Origin: Bacteroidota bacterium
GTDB taxonomy: Bacteria; Bacteroidota; Bacteroidia; Bacteroidales; VadinHA17
Direction: 5' to 3'
Assembly (NCBI GenBank): GCA_029547705.1
Contig: JAKPOU010000020.1
Coordinates: 1-64,000, forward strand
Length of the DNA stretch: 64,000 nt
Shown here: positions 40,665 through 50,645 of the stretch, piece by piece
How positions within the stretch are numbered: position 1 is the stretch's first letter
How the letters are laid out: each line of letters begins with the position of its first letter
The notes under the pieces: model-generated
The model's input: the letters and a program-made list of their open reading frames with translations, nothing else
The model's database searches: none
Told to the model about the DNA's origin: nothing
Program-made: the position numbers and the translations under genes

Positions 40665-42056
40665 TCAGATATGTATAACTTCTCCGTATGCGGCTGCCGC
40701 AGCTTCCATGATGGCCTCCGACATAGTCGGATGAGGATGGACAGATTTCATTATCTCATGAGCCGTGCTTTCAAGCTTCCTTGCAATAACAAGTCCGGAA
40801 ATCATTTCCGTTACATTGGCTCCTATCATGTGTGCTCCGAGAAGTTCACCATACGAGGCATCGAAAATCAGTTTCACGAAACCATCCCTGCTGCCTGCTG
40901 CACTGGCCTTGCCTGAAGCCGTAAAAGGAAATTTGCCAACCTTTATTTCATATCCGGCAGCCCTGGCAGCTTCTTCAGTGTAACCCACCGATGCAATTTC
41001 AGGACTGGTATATGTGCAGGAAGGTATATTGCCGTAATCAAGCGCTTCGACATCCAGGCCGGCTATCTTTTCCGCACAGATTATTCCCTCAGCCGATGCC
41101 ACATGTGCCAGTGCCGGCCCGTGAACAATATCCCCGATGGCATATACCCCTTCCACAGAGGTCCTGTACCATTCATCCACAACAACCTTGTCCCTTTCAA
41201 TCCTTACTCCCGCCTCCTCAAGTCCCAGTCCTTCAATATTTGTTGTCACCCCAACGGCGGAAAGAACAATATCGGCTTCAACCGTTTCGGTTCCCTTCGG
41301 GGTTTTTATTGTCACAACACATTTTTCCCCCGATGTATCTGCAGATTCCACAGATGATCCGGTCATTATTTTCATTTTCATCTTCTTGAAGGAACGTTCC
41401 AGCTGTCTGGACACTTCCTCATCCTCATTGGGAACCAGCCGCGGAAGAAATTCCACCAGGGTCACGGCAGTTCCGACAGACTGGTAGAAATTAGCGAATT
41501 CACTTCCTATTGCACCCGAGCCGACAACCACCATCGATTCCGGCTGAACGGGCAGGCTCATGGCCTCACGGTAACCAATAACCTTCTTTCCGTCCTGCTT
41601 CAGTCCGGGCAGTTCCCTTGACCTTGCCCCGGTTGCCAGGATGATGTGCCCGGCACTTTTTATGGTTTTGTTTCCTTCACCATCATCAATCTCAACACTG
41701 TTGGCACCGGCCAGCCGCCCCTTCCCCCTGATAAGGGTAATATTGTTTTTTCTGAAAAGGAACTGAACCCCCTTGCTCATTCCTTCCGCAACACTCCGGC
41801 TGCGGGCAATGATTGCGCTAAAATCAGCCTTCAGCTCTCCGGCAACTGAAATGCCATATTCAGATGCATGCTTCAGGTCGTCAAATACCTGCGCACTCCT
41901 CAGGAGTGATTTCGTCGGGATGCAACCCCAGTTGAGGCAGACTCCTCCGATATCTGCTTTTTCAACAACAGCTACCTTCATCTTCAGCTGCGATGCCCTG
42001 ATTGCAGCTACGTACCCTCCGGGGCCGCTTCCGATTATTATTATGTCATAATCCAT
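40665..42056 (-). CDS. lpdA: Dihydrolipoyl dehydrogenase
   Basis: GSGPGGYVAAIRASQL, GGVCLNWGCIPTKSLL redox disulfide, HPHPTMSEAI. Confidence 0.95.
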   Translation of the reverse strand: MDYDIIIIGSGPGGYVAAIRASQLKMKVAVVEKADIGGVCLNWGCIPTKSLLRSAQVFDDLKHASEYGISVAGELKADFSAIIARSRSVAEGMSKGVQFLFRKNNITLIRGKGRLAGANSVEIDDGEGNKTIKSAGHIILATGARSRELPGLKQDGKKVIGYREAMSLPVQPESMVVVGSGAIGSEFANFYQSVGTAVTLVEFLPRLVPNEDEEVSRQLERSFKKMKMKIMTGSSVESADTSGEKCVVTIKTPKGTETVEADIVLSAVGVTTNIEGLGLEEAGVRIERDKVVVDEWYRTSVEGVYAIGDIVHGPALAHVASAEGIICAEKIAGLDVEALDYGNIPSCTYTSPEIASVGYTEEAARAAGYEIKVGKFPFTASGKASAAGSRDGFVKLIFDASYGELLGAHMIGANVTEMISGLVIARKLESTAHEIMKSVHPHPTMSEAIMEAAAAAYGEVIHI

Positions 42057-42089
42057 TTTTTTCCAGATTAAATTTGTTTATATTTTTTT

Positions 42090-42938
42090 CTATTGCTTCC
42101 GATCGCAGTCCGGGTTTAAGTTGCTGAATCCGGATAACATAAGCATGGTGATACCCTTTGCAATAATCCACATTATCACCAGGGTGAATATTATTGTAGC
42201 CCCCACCGGAATGCCGGCGAAATATGAAATGACGTATCCGGAAGCAGTTCCGGCAAATCCGGTGAGAATGGAAACAAGGATTATAAGCGAATACTTCCGG
42301 GTAAACAACATTGCAATATTCGGCGGCAGGGTAAGAAGTGAAAGCACAAGGATCACCCCGGCCATCCTGATGTTAAGTACGATGGTGAGTGCAATTAGCG
42401 ATGTGGTGACATATTTGAATGCATCAACACCCGATGAGTAGGTACGTGCAAAGGATTCATCGAAGGATGTGTACAGTATTGTCCGGTAAAATACTCCGAA
42501 ATAGATGAAGAATATCACCGACATTATTCCCAGTGCAATTATATCGGCATTGGTTACGGTAAGAATGCTTCCGAAAAGATAACTCATCAGATTCGGCGAA
42601 TAGCCCGGTGTAAGATAAATGAAGATTATGCCCGTAGCCATTCCGAATGCCCACAGGATACCAATGGCGGAATCTTCCCTTATCCTGTGGTTAATGGAAA
42701 GATATTCAATTCCCAGTGCTGAAAGAACTCCGAATACCGCTGCTCCTGCAACAGGATTGATCCCGGCATAATACCCTATCCCTATCCCTCCGAATGAGGC
42801 ATGAGTGATTCCCCCGCTGAGAAAAACCATCTTCCTGGTAACAATGTATGTTCCGGCAAATCCTGCCGTTATGCTTGCAAAAAGCGCTCCCAGCAAACCC
42901 TTGACAATAAAATCATATTGAAAAATAGTTCCTTCCAC
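42090..42938 (-). CDS. znuB: Zn/Mn ABC transporter permease (ABC-3 family)
   Basis: Multi-TM, GGITHASFGGIGIGYYAGINP; in operon with ATPase and substrate-binding genes. Confidence 0.9.
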   Translation of the reverse strand: MEGTIFQYDFIVKGLLGALFASITAGFAGTYIVTRKMVFLSGGITHASFGGIGIGYYAGINPVAGAAVFGVLSALGIEYLSINHRIREDSAIGILWAFGMATGIIFIYLTPGYSPNLMSYLFGSILTVTNADIIALGIMSVIFFIYFGVFYRTILYTSFDESFARTYSSGVDAFKYVTTSLIALTIVLNIRMAGVILVLSLLTLPPNIAMLFTRKYSLIILVSILTGFAGTASGYVISYFAGIPVGATIIFTLVIMWIIAKGITMLMLSGFSNLNPDCDRKQ

Positions 42939-43685
42939 TCAGTTATGTGTTTTAAGTACCGTATGCGGCACATCACCATGAGTAATAAGCTGAATAGGAC
43001 ATCCGTACGCAAGGAGCTGATCATTGCTTATTTCCGAGGAAGGATGGTAGTGAAGCTTCCTGTTTACACAGGCAAAGGATTTCACATGCGAGGAGATCAT
43101 TCCTATATCATGCGACACCATGAGTATTGCCATCCTCTTATTCAATTCCTTCAGTTTTCCGTAAAAATCGCTCTCAAACGAAGAATCGACAAAATTTCCC
43201 GGTTCATCCAGAAGTAAAAGCCGGGGATCACCTATTATGGCACGCCCGAGCAAAACCCGCTGTATCTGTCCTCCTGAAAGTTCACTCAGCGCTTTCCTCT
43301 CAAGTCCGGAAAGTCCGAGCTCCTCCGCAATCCGCCCGGCCTTCTTCCTGTCATCCGCCGACATCCTTGAGAAAATCCTCTTTCTGATCATCATTCCCGA
43401 AAGAATGACATCTGTCACATTAACCGGAAAATTCACATCACCGGTTGAAATCTGGGGAAGATAACCGATTCTTTCCGAGTCCGGAAGATCCGGATTAAAA
43501 CGGATCTCCCCGGCAGAAGGCTTCAGCAGTCCAAGAATGATTTTCAGAAGAGTGGTTTTACCCCCGCCGTTCGGCCCGATCACTCCGATAAAATCATTTT
43601 CATCCACACTGAAATCAACCCCTTCAAGCACGGTGTTCGTGTCGTATGAGGCGGATACAGAATGCATTTCAAAAATAAAAGCCAT
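42939..43685 (-). CDS. znuC: Zn/Mn ABC transporter ATP-binding protein
   Basis: GPNGGGKTTLLKIILGLL, LSGGQIQRVLLGRAI, LLLLDEPGNFVD. Confidence 0.92.
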   Translation of the reverse strand: MAFIFEMHSVSASYDTNTVLEGVDFSVDENDFIGVIGPNGGGKTTLLKIILGLLKPSAGEIRFNPDLPDSERIGYLPQISTGDVNFPVNVTDVILSGMMIRKRIFSRMSADDRKKAGRIAEELGLSGLERKALSELSGGQIQRVLLGRAIIGDPRLLLLDEPGNFVDSSFESDFYGKLKELNKRMAILMVSHDIGMISSHVKSFACVNRKLHYHPSSEISNDQLLAYGCPIQLITHGDVPHTVLKTHN

Positions 43686-43694
43686 ATGCTCAAC

Positions 43695-44573
43695 TTATTT
43701 CCCGCTGCTTGTCAGACTTGTGTATAAGCCGTCAATGATATCCGTTACGGATCTGTACCAGTCTTCCGAAAGCGGGTCAATTATCCTGATTTCTCCTCCC
43801 GTGCCGGCAGCAATAGCCCTGGCATTCCTGATGTCATATTCCTTCTGTATGAATATCGTGTTTATGTTTTCTCTTACCGCCAGATCAATAAGCTCCTTCA
43901 TGCGTGAGGGGGAAGGTTCCTTCCCCTCAAATTCCACAGCAACCTCTTCCAGTCCGTAATCCCTTGCAATATAAGCCAGATTGGGATGATAAATCATGAA
44001 ATGACGGTTTGTCAGATCTGAAAAAAGATCCTCAGCCCTTTTATCAACTTCTCTGATCTTCCCTGCAAGAGTTTCGTAATTCCTGTTATACTCTTCAGCC
44101 GAAGCCGGATTCAGTTCACATACCAGATCCCTGACAACCGCAGCCAGTTCAAGGGCACATTTCGGAGATACCCAGTAATGGGGATCTGCAGCTTCGGAAT
44201 GGCTTCTGCCGGCTCCGTGAGAATGGTCCGGAGCTATGGGTGAAATCCTGTCTCCGGCCATTACCTTCTTCATGTCCTTGTTGATCTCCTCAAATCTTTT
44301 CATCCATGCCGACTCGAAGCCGAGAAAACCATTCCCAAGATATGCGGCCGACCTGCTCAGACTTCTTATCTGGGCGGGATAAGGCTCATAGATATGGGGA
44401 TTTGCACCGGGAGGCACCATTATGTTTACGGTGAAATCATCCCCGGCAATCTCCCTGATGAAATATTTATACGGGGCAATGGTGACCGTTATCAGCATTT
44501 CATCCGGACCTGAAGGACCGCCTCCGCAGGCCCACAGGAAAAAAAACGAAAAAATTACCAGTGCTTTTCTCAT
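43695..44573 (-). CDS. znuA: Zn/Mn ABC transporter substrate-binding lipoprotein (ZnuA-like)
   Basis: MVPPGANPHIYEPYPAQ; His-containing loop APDHSHGAGRSHSEAADPHYW; MIYHPNLAYIARDYGL; lipobox LWACGG. Confidence 0.92.
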   Translation of the reverse strand: MRKALVIFSFFFLWACGGGPSGPDEMLITVTIAPYKYFIREIAGDDFTVNIMVPPGANPHIYEPYPAQIRSLSRSAAYLGNGFLGFESAWMKRFEEINKDMKKVMAGDRISPIAPDHSHGAGRSHSEAADPHYWVSPKCALELAAVVRDLVCELNPASAEEYNRNYETLAGKIREVDKRAEDLFSDLTNRHFMIYHPNLAYIARDYGLEEVAVEFEGKEPSPSRMKELIDLAVRENINTIFIQKEYDIRNARAIAAGTGGEIRIIDPLSEDWYRSVTDIIDGLYTSLTSSGK

Positions 44574-44837
44574 CGAACTAACAGCTTCTGCCTCACTGCA
44601 AGACTATCATTAATAAACCATTCAGGCCGGTCCCGGCTGTGCCTGCCTGCAGAATAACCGCAGGATCCGGCGGTTCAGGGCAGTATTCCATCCTGATCCC
44701 CATCTGCCTGACTACAAAATTAACATATAAGACAATAAAAAGTTTAGGTGTTGCAATTAAAATAATATGCGTTAATTTTAAGCCTTCCGGATCTCCCGGA
44801 CTTAGCCGGGGACCATTGATAACTTAAAGACCATAAC

Positions 44838-46577
44838 ATGAATGTTTTTTTGAGATTTTCCATTCTGGCCCTGATGTGCTGCTTCCTTTCAGTCAGTACA
44901 GGGGCTCAGGGCAGGTACGGGGATCACAGAGTGATGACCCGTACAGTTGAAGCACTGGCAAAGGAATATCCCTCCCTTTGTTCTGTAAAGCCTCTAGGCA
45001 AAAGTGCGGGAGGGAAGGAACTGGTGGTAATCACAATAGGAACGGGCGACAGGGACAATAAGCCTGGAATAGCCGTTCTCGGAGGCATCGAGGGAAGTCA
45101 CGTGCTCGGAAGGGAACTCGCTGCCGGCTTTGCCGGATACCTTCTGAAAAATTCAGGATCCCCGGAAATACAAAACCTTCTCGGGAAAATCACCTTCTAC
45201 GTGATTCCGGATGTCAGCCCTGATGCTTCCGGGCAGTTCTTCAGCGACCTGAAATACGAAAGAAACGTCAATGATACGCCTGTTGATGATGACAGGGATT
45301 TCGTCACCAACGAGGATCCCCTTGAGGATCTGAACAACGACGGACTGATTACACTGATGAGAGTCAGCGATCCGGCCGGGAAATATATGAAGAGCCCTGA
45401 CGATGAAAGAATAATGGTTGAAGCAGATTTTTCAAAGGGGGAAACAGGATCTTATCTTGTCTTTCCGGAAGGCATCGACAACGACGGGGACGGTCTCTTC
45501 AATGAAGACGGACCCGGCGGTGTGAACTTCAACAGGAACCTGACATACAACTACGAAGCTTTTGGCGCCGGAGCAGGAGCTCATCCTGTATCGGAACCGG
45601 AATCCATTGCTGTCCTGGATTTCCTTTTTGACCATTTCAATATCTATGCCACCATGGCATTCGGACCCCAGGACAACCTCAGCCAGCCGGCAAAACCTGC
45701 CGGCGGACGTCAGGCCGCAGCCCAGCCGGCGGAACAGGGATATATTCCCGGCGGACAGGGTCAGTTTCAGTTCCCGGGGGCATTCCCCATGCAGGGACCA
45801 CCCCCCGGACCGCAATCAATGAGAATGATGACCGGACAGGCCAGGAAAATAACCAGTGTTCTGAGCCAGGATGAAACCATCATTAAGCTGGTGTCGGAAA
45901 AATACCGGAATATAACCGGCGTTAACGGTTCACCCGCCGCAACGCTTCCCCCGGGAAATTTCATGGAATGGTCATATTACCATTATGGCAGATACAGCTT
46001 CAGTACACCGGCTTGGTGGTTCCCGGCTGAACCCGGGAAAAATCCCGGTGTGGCATTCCTGAAATTTGCTGAAGAAAACAATATGGAAAATGTTTTCGTT
46101 CCATGGACGGAAATAAAACACCCCGGTTTCCCCGGTAAAAAAGTAGAGGTGGGAGGAATAAAACCGTTTGTAACAATCAATCCTCCGGAAGACAGGCTTC
46201 AGGATCTTATTGAGAAGAATTCGCGCTTCATTGTTGAAATGGCCGCAATGCATCCAGAACTGCAATTCCTTGATATGAAGGTGGAAAACCAGGGTGAAAA
46301 CATATTCAGGATTTCCCTTAAAGTGCATAATAAAGGTATTTTTGCCACCTGTGCCGCTGCCGGTGAAAGAAATGTGTTCACACGACTGATGCGGATCAGC
46401 GTTGAAACAAACGGAAAACAGAAATTCCTCAGCGGACAGAAAGTCCAGACAATCAAAAGGCTTGAAGGCGGGGAATCGGCTGAATACAGCTGGCTCATAA
46501 TGGGAAAAGGAACTGTAAAAATCACTGCCGGAGCTGTTAATACCGGTATTATAACAACAACTGCCGAACTTAAATAA
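44838..46577 (+). CDS. M14 carboxypeptidase-like secreted protein, apparently lacking zinc ligands
   Basis: Paralogous to the next gene (shared IDNDGDGLFNEDGPGG, W..HP...KVEVGG). HxxE position reads EGSH; later His position reads FGPQDN. Confidence 0.78.
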   Translation: MNVFLRFSILALMCCFLSVSTGAQGRYGDHRVMTRTVEALAKEYPSLCSVKPLGKSAGGKELVVITIGTGDRDNKPGIAVLGGIEGSHVLGRELAAGFAGYLLKNSGSPEIQNLLGKITFYVIPDVSPDASGQFFSDLKYERNVNDTPVDDDRDFVTNEDPLEDLNNDGLITLMRVSDPAGKYMKSPDDERIMVEADFSKGETGSYLVFPEGIDNDGDGLFNEDGPGGVNFNRNLTYNYEAFGAGAGAHPVSEPESIAVLDFLFDHFNIYATMAFGPQDNLSQPAKPAGGRQAAAQPAEQGYIPGGQGQFQFPGAFPMQGPPPGPQSMRMMTGQARKITSVLSQDETIIKLVSEKYRNITGVNGSPAATLPPGNFMEWSYYHYGRYSFSTPAWWFPAEPGKNPGVAFLKFAEENNMENVFVPWTEIKHPGFPGKKVEVGGIKPFVTINPPEDRLQDLIEKNSRFIVEMAAMHPELQFLDMKVENQGENIFRISLKVHNKGIFATCAAAGERNVFTRLMRISVETNGKQKFLSGQKVQTIKRLEGGESAEYSWLIMGKGTVKITAGAVNTGIITTTAELK

Positions 46578-46649
46578 CTATCAGTTCAACTTGCTGATCA
46601 GTCTGATACAGATTCATTGACTGATTGCTCAAAAATAAAATACAACGAG

Positions 46650-48371
46650 ATGAAAAAAATAGCTTTAACCACATTATTCCTGTCACTGCTAATACTCCTT
46701 CCCGATAAAGTTCTTGCCCAGAACGAGGCACTCTTTATCTCAGCGGCAGGAACACCTTCAGCTCCCAGAGTTCCCATGGTCTGGAATAAATACTATACCA
46801 ACGCCGGAATCACCGATTTCTGCAGGAAACTTGAAAAAGCTTTCCCGGGCCTGGTCAGCCTGAGCTCAGCAGGTAAATCATACCAGGGACGCGATATATA
46901 TGTACTGACAATATCCGATAAAAAGAGCGGAAATCCGGATCATAAGCCGGGATTCTGGATTGACGGCAATATCCATTCAATTGAACTCCAGGGAAGTGAA
47001 ATGGCCATGTATACAGCATGGTACCTCTGCGAAATGTTCGACCAGAATGATTTCATAAACCAGTTGCTGAAAGACAAGACATTCTATATAGCACCAAGTA
47101 TCAACCCGGATGGCAGGGATTATTTTGCAAATATCGGCGTTCCTCCCAGATCAGGACTTATCCCCTTTGACAATGACCGGGATGGCCTGTTTGATGAAGA
47201 CGGACCGGATGATCTGAACGGTGACAAGAATATTAGCCAGATGAGACGCAGGAATCCCGATGGTGCATACAAGGCCGATCCCAAGGATCCGCGCAGGATG
47301 ATACGCGTTGAACCGGGCGAAAAGGGCGAGTATGATCTTCTTGGAATGGAGGGTATTGACAATGATGGAGACGGACAGATCAATGAAGACGGACCCGGGG
47401 GATATGACGGCAACCGCGACTGGGGCTTCAACTGGGAGCCAAATTACGTTCAGAGCGGGGCCCATAAGTATCCTTTCTCACAGCCGGAAAACCGGGCGGT
47501 AAGGGATTTTGTCTCCAGCCACAGGAATATAACGGCTGCACAGTCATTCCACAATACAGGAGGCATGATCCTCAGGGGACCTTCAATACAGAACGGCGGT
47601 GCTGAAGCCTACAGCCGGTCCGATGATGCCGCCATCGAAGCCATAGGAAAGAAAGGGGAAAAGATCCTCCCCGGATATTCACTTCTTACAATCTGGAAAG
47701 ACCTGTATTCCGTATATGGCGGTGAAATTGACTGGTTTCACGGGGCAATGGGATGTTTTGTCTATTCAAACGAACTGTGGAACAGCTATATGATGTTTTA
47801 TGACAGGGAAAACACCGATTCCTATGAATTCGACAAACTGCTTTTGTTTGAAGACGGATTCATTCCCTGGCAGAAAGTGAATCATCCTGTTTACGGAGAA
47901 GTGGAAGTAGGCGGGTTCAGCAAGATGTTCGGACGGCTGCACCCCGGATTCATGCTTGAAACGGATGCACACCGGAATGCTGCATTCTGCCTTTATAACG
48001 CATATGAAACACCCAAACTGGAAATCTCGAACCTGAAAGTAACAAAGACTGAAGGCGGTCTCAGGGAAATAACAGCCTCAATAACCAACACCCGGATGAT
48101 ACCAACGCATTCAGCATCAAACCTGAAATTTAAAATTGATCCCCCGGTTTATGCCTTTCTTGACGGAGGAACGGTTGTTGCGGGCATGATAGTGGAAAAT
48201 GCCGACCTTAATATTACCAGCGAACAGAAAAGGAATCCTCAGAGGATAGAAATACCCAATATCGCAGGATACCAGAAAGTTGATGTGAAATGGATAGTTA
48301 AAGGCGGCAGTAAATACACGGTAAGGGTTGAAAGTGTCAAGGGCGGAAGGGCCTCGGCACAGATAGAATAA
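46650..48371 (+). CDS. M14 family zinc carboxypeptidase, secreted
   Basis: GNIHSIELQGSEM (HxxE), AAQSFHNTGG, VYSNELW; several DxDxDG-type loops. Start at 46650 preferred. Confidence 0.87.
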   Translation: MKKIALTTLFLSLLILLPDKVLAQNEALFISAAGTPSAPRVPMVWNKYYTNAGITDFCRKLEKAFPGLVSLSSAGKSYQGRDIYVLTISDKKSGNPDHKPGFWIDGNIHSIELQGSEMAMYTAWYLCEMFDQNDFINQLLKDKTFYIAPSINPDGRDYFANIGVPPRSGLIPFDNDRDGLFDEDGPDDLNGDKNISQMRRRNPDGAYKADPKDPRRMIRVEPGEKGEYDLLGMEGIDNDGDGQINEDGPGGYDGNRDWGFNWEPNYVQSGAHKYPFSQPENRAVRDFVSSHRNITAAQSFHNTGGMILRGPSIQNGGAEAYSRSDDAAIEAIGKKGEKILPGYSLLTIWKDLYSVYGGEIDWFHGAMGCFVYSNELWNSYMMFYDRENTDSYEFDKLLLFEDGFIPWQKVNHPVYGEVEVGGFSKMFGRLHPGFMLETDAHRNAAFCLYNAYETPKLEISNLKVTKTEGGLREITASITNTRMIPTHSASNLKFKIDPPVYAFLDGGTVVAGMIVENADLNITSEQKRNPQRIEIPNIAGYQKVDVKWIVKGGSKYTVRVESVKGGRASAQIE

Positions 48372-48382
48372 ACCGCCTTCCT

Positions 48383-49054
48383 TCAGCTTACCTGGAAGAA
48401 AATTTTGAAATAACCGGTCGTTTTTGATGATTTTATACTGAACTTCCAGGCACCGGTCTTATCCTGATTCTCAGTATCGGAAATATTGAGTGATTTTCTC
48501 CAGTTAAGATTGCCATACTGATCAATAACGATTTCGGAAAAGGTCCTGCCGTTTGGCATAATGACCTTTATTCTGATTTCACCTTCCTTGCAGTCGCCGC
48601 TGACCGACATGATGACTGATTTTGCAGAAGGCTCCACATCGAAAATATATTCACGGGAATAAGACGATCCCTTTATCGATTTGGAGATATCCCAGGTACT
48701 CTTTTCAGAATTTCCGTTCGGCCACCATCTGTACAGATCACCCGGGCCCGGCCACATGAACGGATCACCGAAGGGCCTTGTCTTCCCCTGTTCCTTTAAA
48801 TCCTCCATGGCTTTCTCAAATTCTTCCCTGGCCCGCTTCCTTGATTCAAAATCAGCTTTCTGCCTCTCCACCTCCGCCTTCTGCCTCTCCATCTCCGCCT
48901 TCTGCCTCTCAATCATAATTTTTTTCTGCTCCCTTATGGCTTCCTGCATCTCCCTTTCCTTCTCCTCCTTTGTCTTTTCCTGGGCATTCAGCGGCAGCAT
49001 CTGACAAAAAGCTGCCAAAAGAATTATTCCCAGTATTATTCCCGATTTTTTCAT
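48383..49054 (-). CDS. Secreted coiled-coil protein of unknown function
   Basis: Signal peptide, charged coiled coil with (MERQKAE)n repeats, C-terminal beta-rich domain. Confidence 0.6.
   Translation of the reverse strand: MKKSGIILGIILLAAFCQMLPLNAQEKTKEEKEREMQEAIREQKKIMIERQKAEMERQKAEVERQKADFESRKRAREEFEKAMEDLKEQGKTRPFGDPFMWPGPGDLYRWWPNGNSEKSTWDISKSIKGSSYSREYIFDVEPSAKSVIMSVSGDCKEGEIRIKVIMPNGRTFSEIVIDQYGNLNWRKSLNISDTENQDKTGAWKFSIKSSKTTGYFKIFFQVS
48858..48914. repeat. 21-bp tandem repeat (about 2.7 copies) inside the coiled-coil gene
   Basis: TTCTGCCTCTCCACCTCCGCC / TTCTGCCTCTCCATCTCCGCC / TTCTGCCTCTCAATC. Confidence 0.85.
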
Positions 49055-49128
49055 GGCAGTATCTTTTTTAATTATTGTCTCTTTAATTATTTTCAGTTCA
49101 AAGATAATACCGTTTACAGCCCCGCTTT

Positions 49129-49156
49129 GTTAATACGGAGTTAATGCAGGGTTAAT
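49129..49156 (+). promoter_or_regulatory. Three GTTAAT direct repeats at exact 11-bp spacing; candidate OmpR/PhoB-family response-regulator site
   Basis: GTTAAT at 49129, 49140 and 49151, between a minus-strand gene start (49054) and the HK start (49199). Confidence 0.55.
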
Positions 49157-49198
49157 GTGAGGATCAGGGGATAGTGATCTTAAGAAAATTCAATACAT

Positions 49199-50629
49199 TT
49201 GATAAACAAACTGCAGATGATGAAAAAAAGGAATACCATACTCCTTCTCGGCATAACAGCGATAGCAATCCTGATCATCGCCCAGATAATCATCATACGG
49301 GGAATCCTGAAGCAGAATCATGAAATGCTTTACCTCCGGTACAGGCTGCTTTCCCAGGAAGCCCTTGTATCCCTGAGGCGGCAGTATAAGGTGGATGTTT
49401 ACGATACCGTCCGTTTTATTCTGGATGAGTATTCCAGGGAAGTGGCGGCTGAACTGCCGCTGATAAGGGACGAAGCGGAAATGAATAGAAAAAAAGGTGA
49501 AATACTGGATTATTTCACAATGACACTCAACCAGGAAGAATACCTTTCTGACTACCTCTCCGCGTACTTTGAAAGAATGGGAGTGGAAAAGGATTTTACC
49601 TCCCGAATAGAAATCCGGAATCTTGAAATCATCAGCACGGATACATTTCCCATCATCAGGACCTTCAGCTTTTTTGGAAAACAACCGCCTGAACAGACCG
49701 GAGGAGGAAAAACTGCAGCCCGGACGGATATATCTCCTGCCGCAGGATCCAGACTGCTCGTTGAACGCAGGGGACTTGAAGACAATTATTACTCCCTCTT
49801 TTTTGAATTCTTCATTGATTTCTCGGATAAGCGGAAAATGGTGCTTCAGGCTTCTTCCGCATCACTTGCCATGAGCCTGTTCAGCCTGGTCATAGTGGTT
49901 GCCATATTCATGCTTACCTATAAAAACCTGATGGAGGAAAAAAGACTGTCAGACCTCAAAACAGACTTTATAAACAACATGACCCATGAGCTCAAAACGC
50001 CCCTGGCTACAATAACCGTTGCAGGAAAGACCCTGGAAATGGAAAGGATAAGACAGGATGATGCAAAGGTTCTGGAAACGGCAAAACTGATAGGTAAACA
50101 AAGCGTACATCTGAACCAGCTGATAAACATGATACTCGAAATATCAATGTGGGAAAGAACCGAATTCCAGCTCGACAAAAAGAAGGCAGTCATTGAGGAA
50201 GTAATGAACGATATCGTTTACAGCTTCAGAATCGGACCCGGCAACTCAGCCACAATTACCCAGAATTACAGCTTTAACGGACTGGAAGCGGATATCGACC
50301 TTGTCTATTTTATCACAATGATCAACAACCTCCTGTCCAACGCGGTCAAATATTCGGCCAGGGATCCGGTTATAAATATTGAAGGCTTTGCCGAAAACGG
50401 AAAAATATTTGTCAGGATAGCTGATAACGGCATAGGAATAAGCAAATCGGACCAGAAACATATTTTTGAAAAATTTTACCGTACATCATCAGGCAATATT
50501 CACAAATATAAGGGACTGGGACTAGGGCTTTACTATGTGAAAAAAATTGCCGCCGCCCACGGGGGTGATGTTACGGTTAGCAGCAAACCCGGAAAAGGCA
50601 GTATCTTTACAGTAACAATTCCTTATTAA
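49199..50629 (+). CDS. Sensor histidine kinase
   Basis: Two TMs; H-box DFINNMTHELKTPLATI; HATPase motifs DNGIGISKSDQKHIFEKFYR, GLGLGLYYVKKI. Confidence 0.93.
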   Translation: MINKLQMMKKRNTILLLGITAIAILIIAQIIIIRGILKQNHEMLYLRYRLLSQEALVSLRRQYKVDVYDTVRFILDEYSREVAAELPLIRDEAEMNRKKGEILDYFTMTLNQEEYLSDYLSAYFERMGVEKDFTSRIEIRNLEIISTDTFPIIRTFSFFGKQPPEQTGGGKTAARTDISPAAGSRLLVERRGLEDNYYSLFFEFFIDFSDKRKMVLQASSASLAMSLFSLVIVVAIFMLTYKNLMEEKRLSDLKTDFINNMTHELKTPLATITVAGKTLEMERIRQDDAKVLETAKLIGKQSVHLNQLINMILEISMWERTEFQLDKKKAVIEEVMNDIVYSFRIGPGNSATITQNYSFNGLEADIDLVYFITMINNLLSNAVKYSARDPVINIEGFAENGKIFVRIADNGIGISKSDQKHIFEKFYRTSSGNIHKYKGLGLGLYYVKKIAAAHGGDVTVSSKPGKGSIFTVTIPY

Positions 50630-50645
50630 ACCACAGAGAGGCATT

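Noticed and set aside
48858-48914. CRISPR-like short repeats
   Set aside because: Units are contiguous without spacers and in-frame within a coiled-coil CDS.
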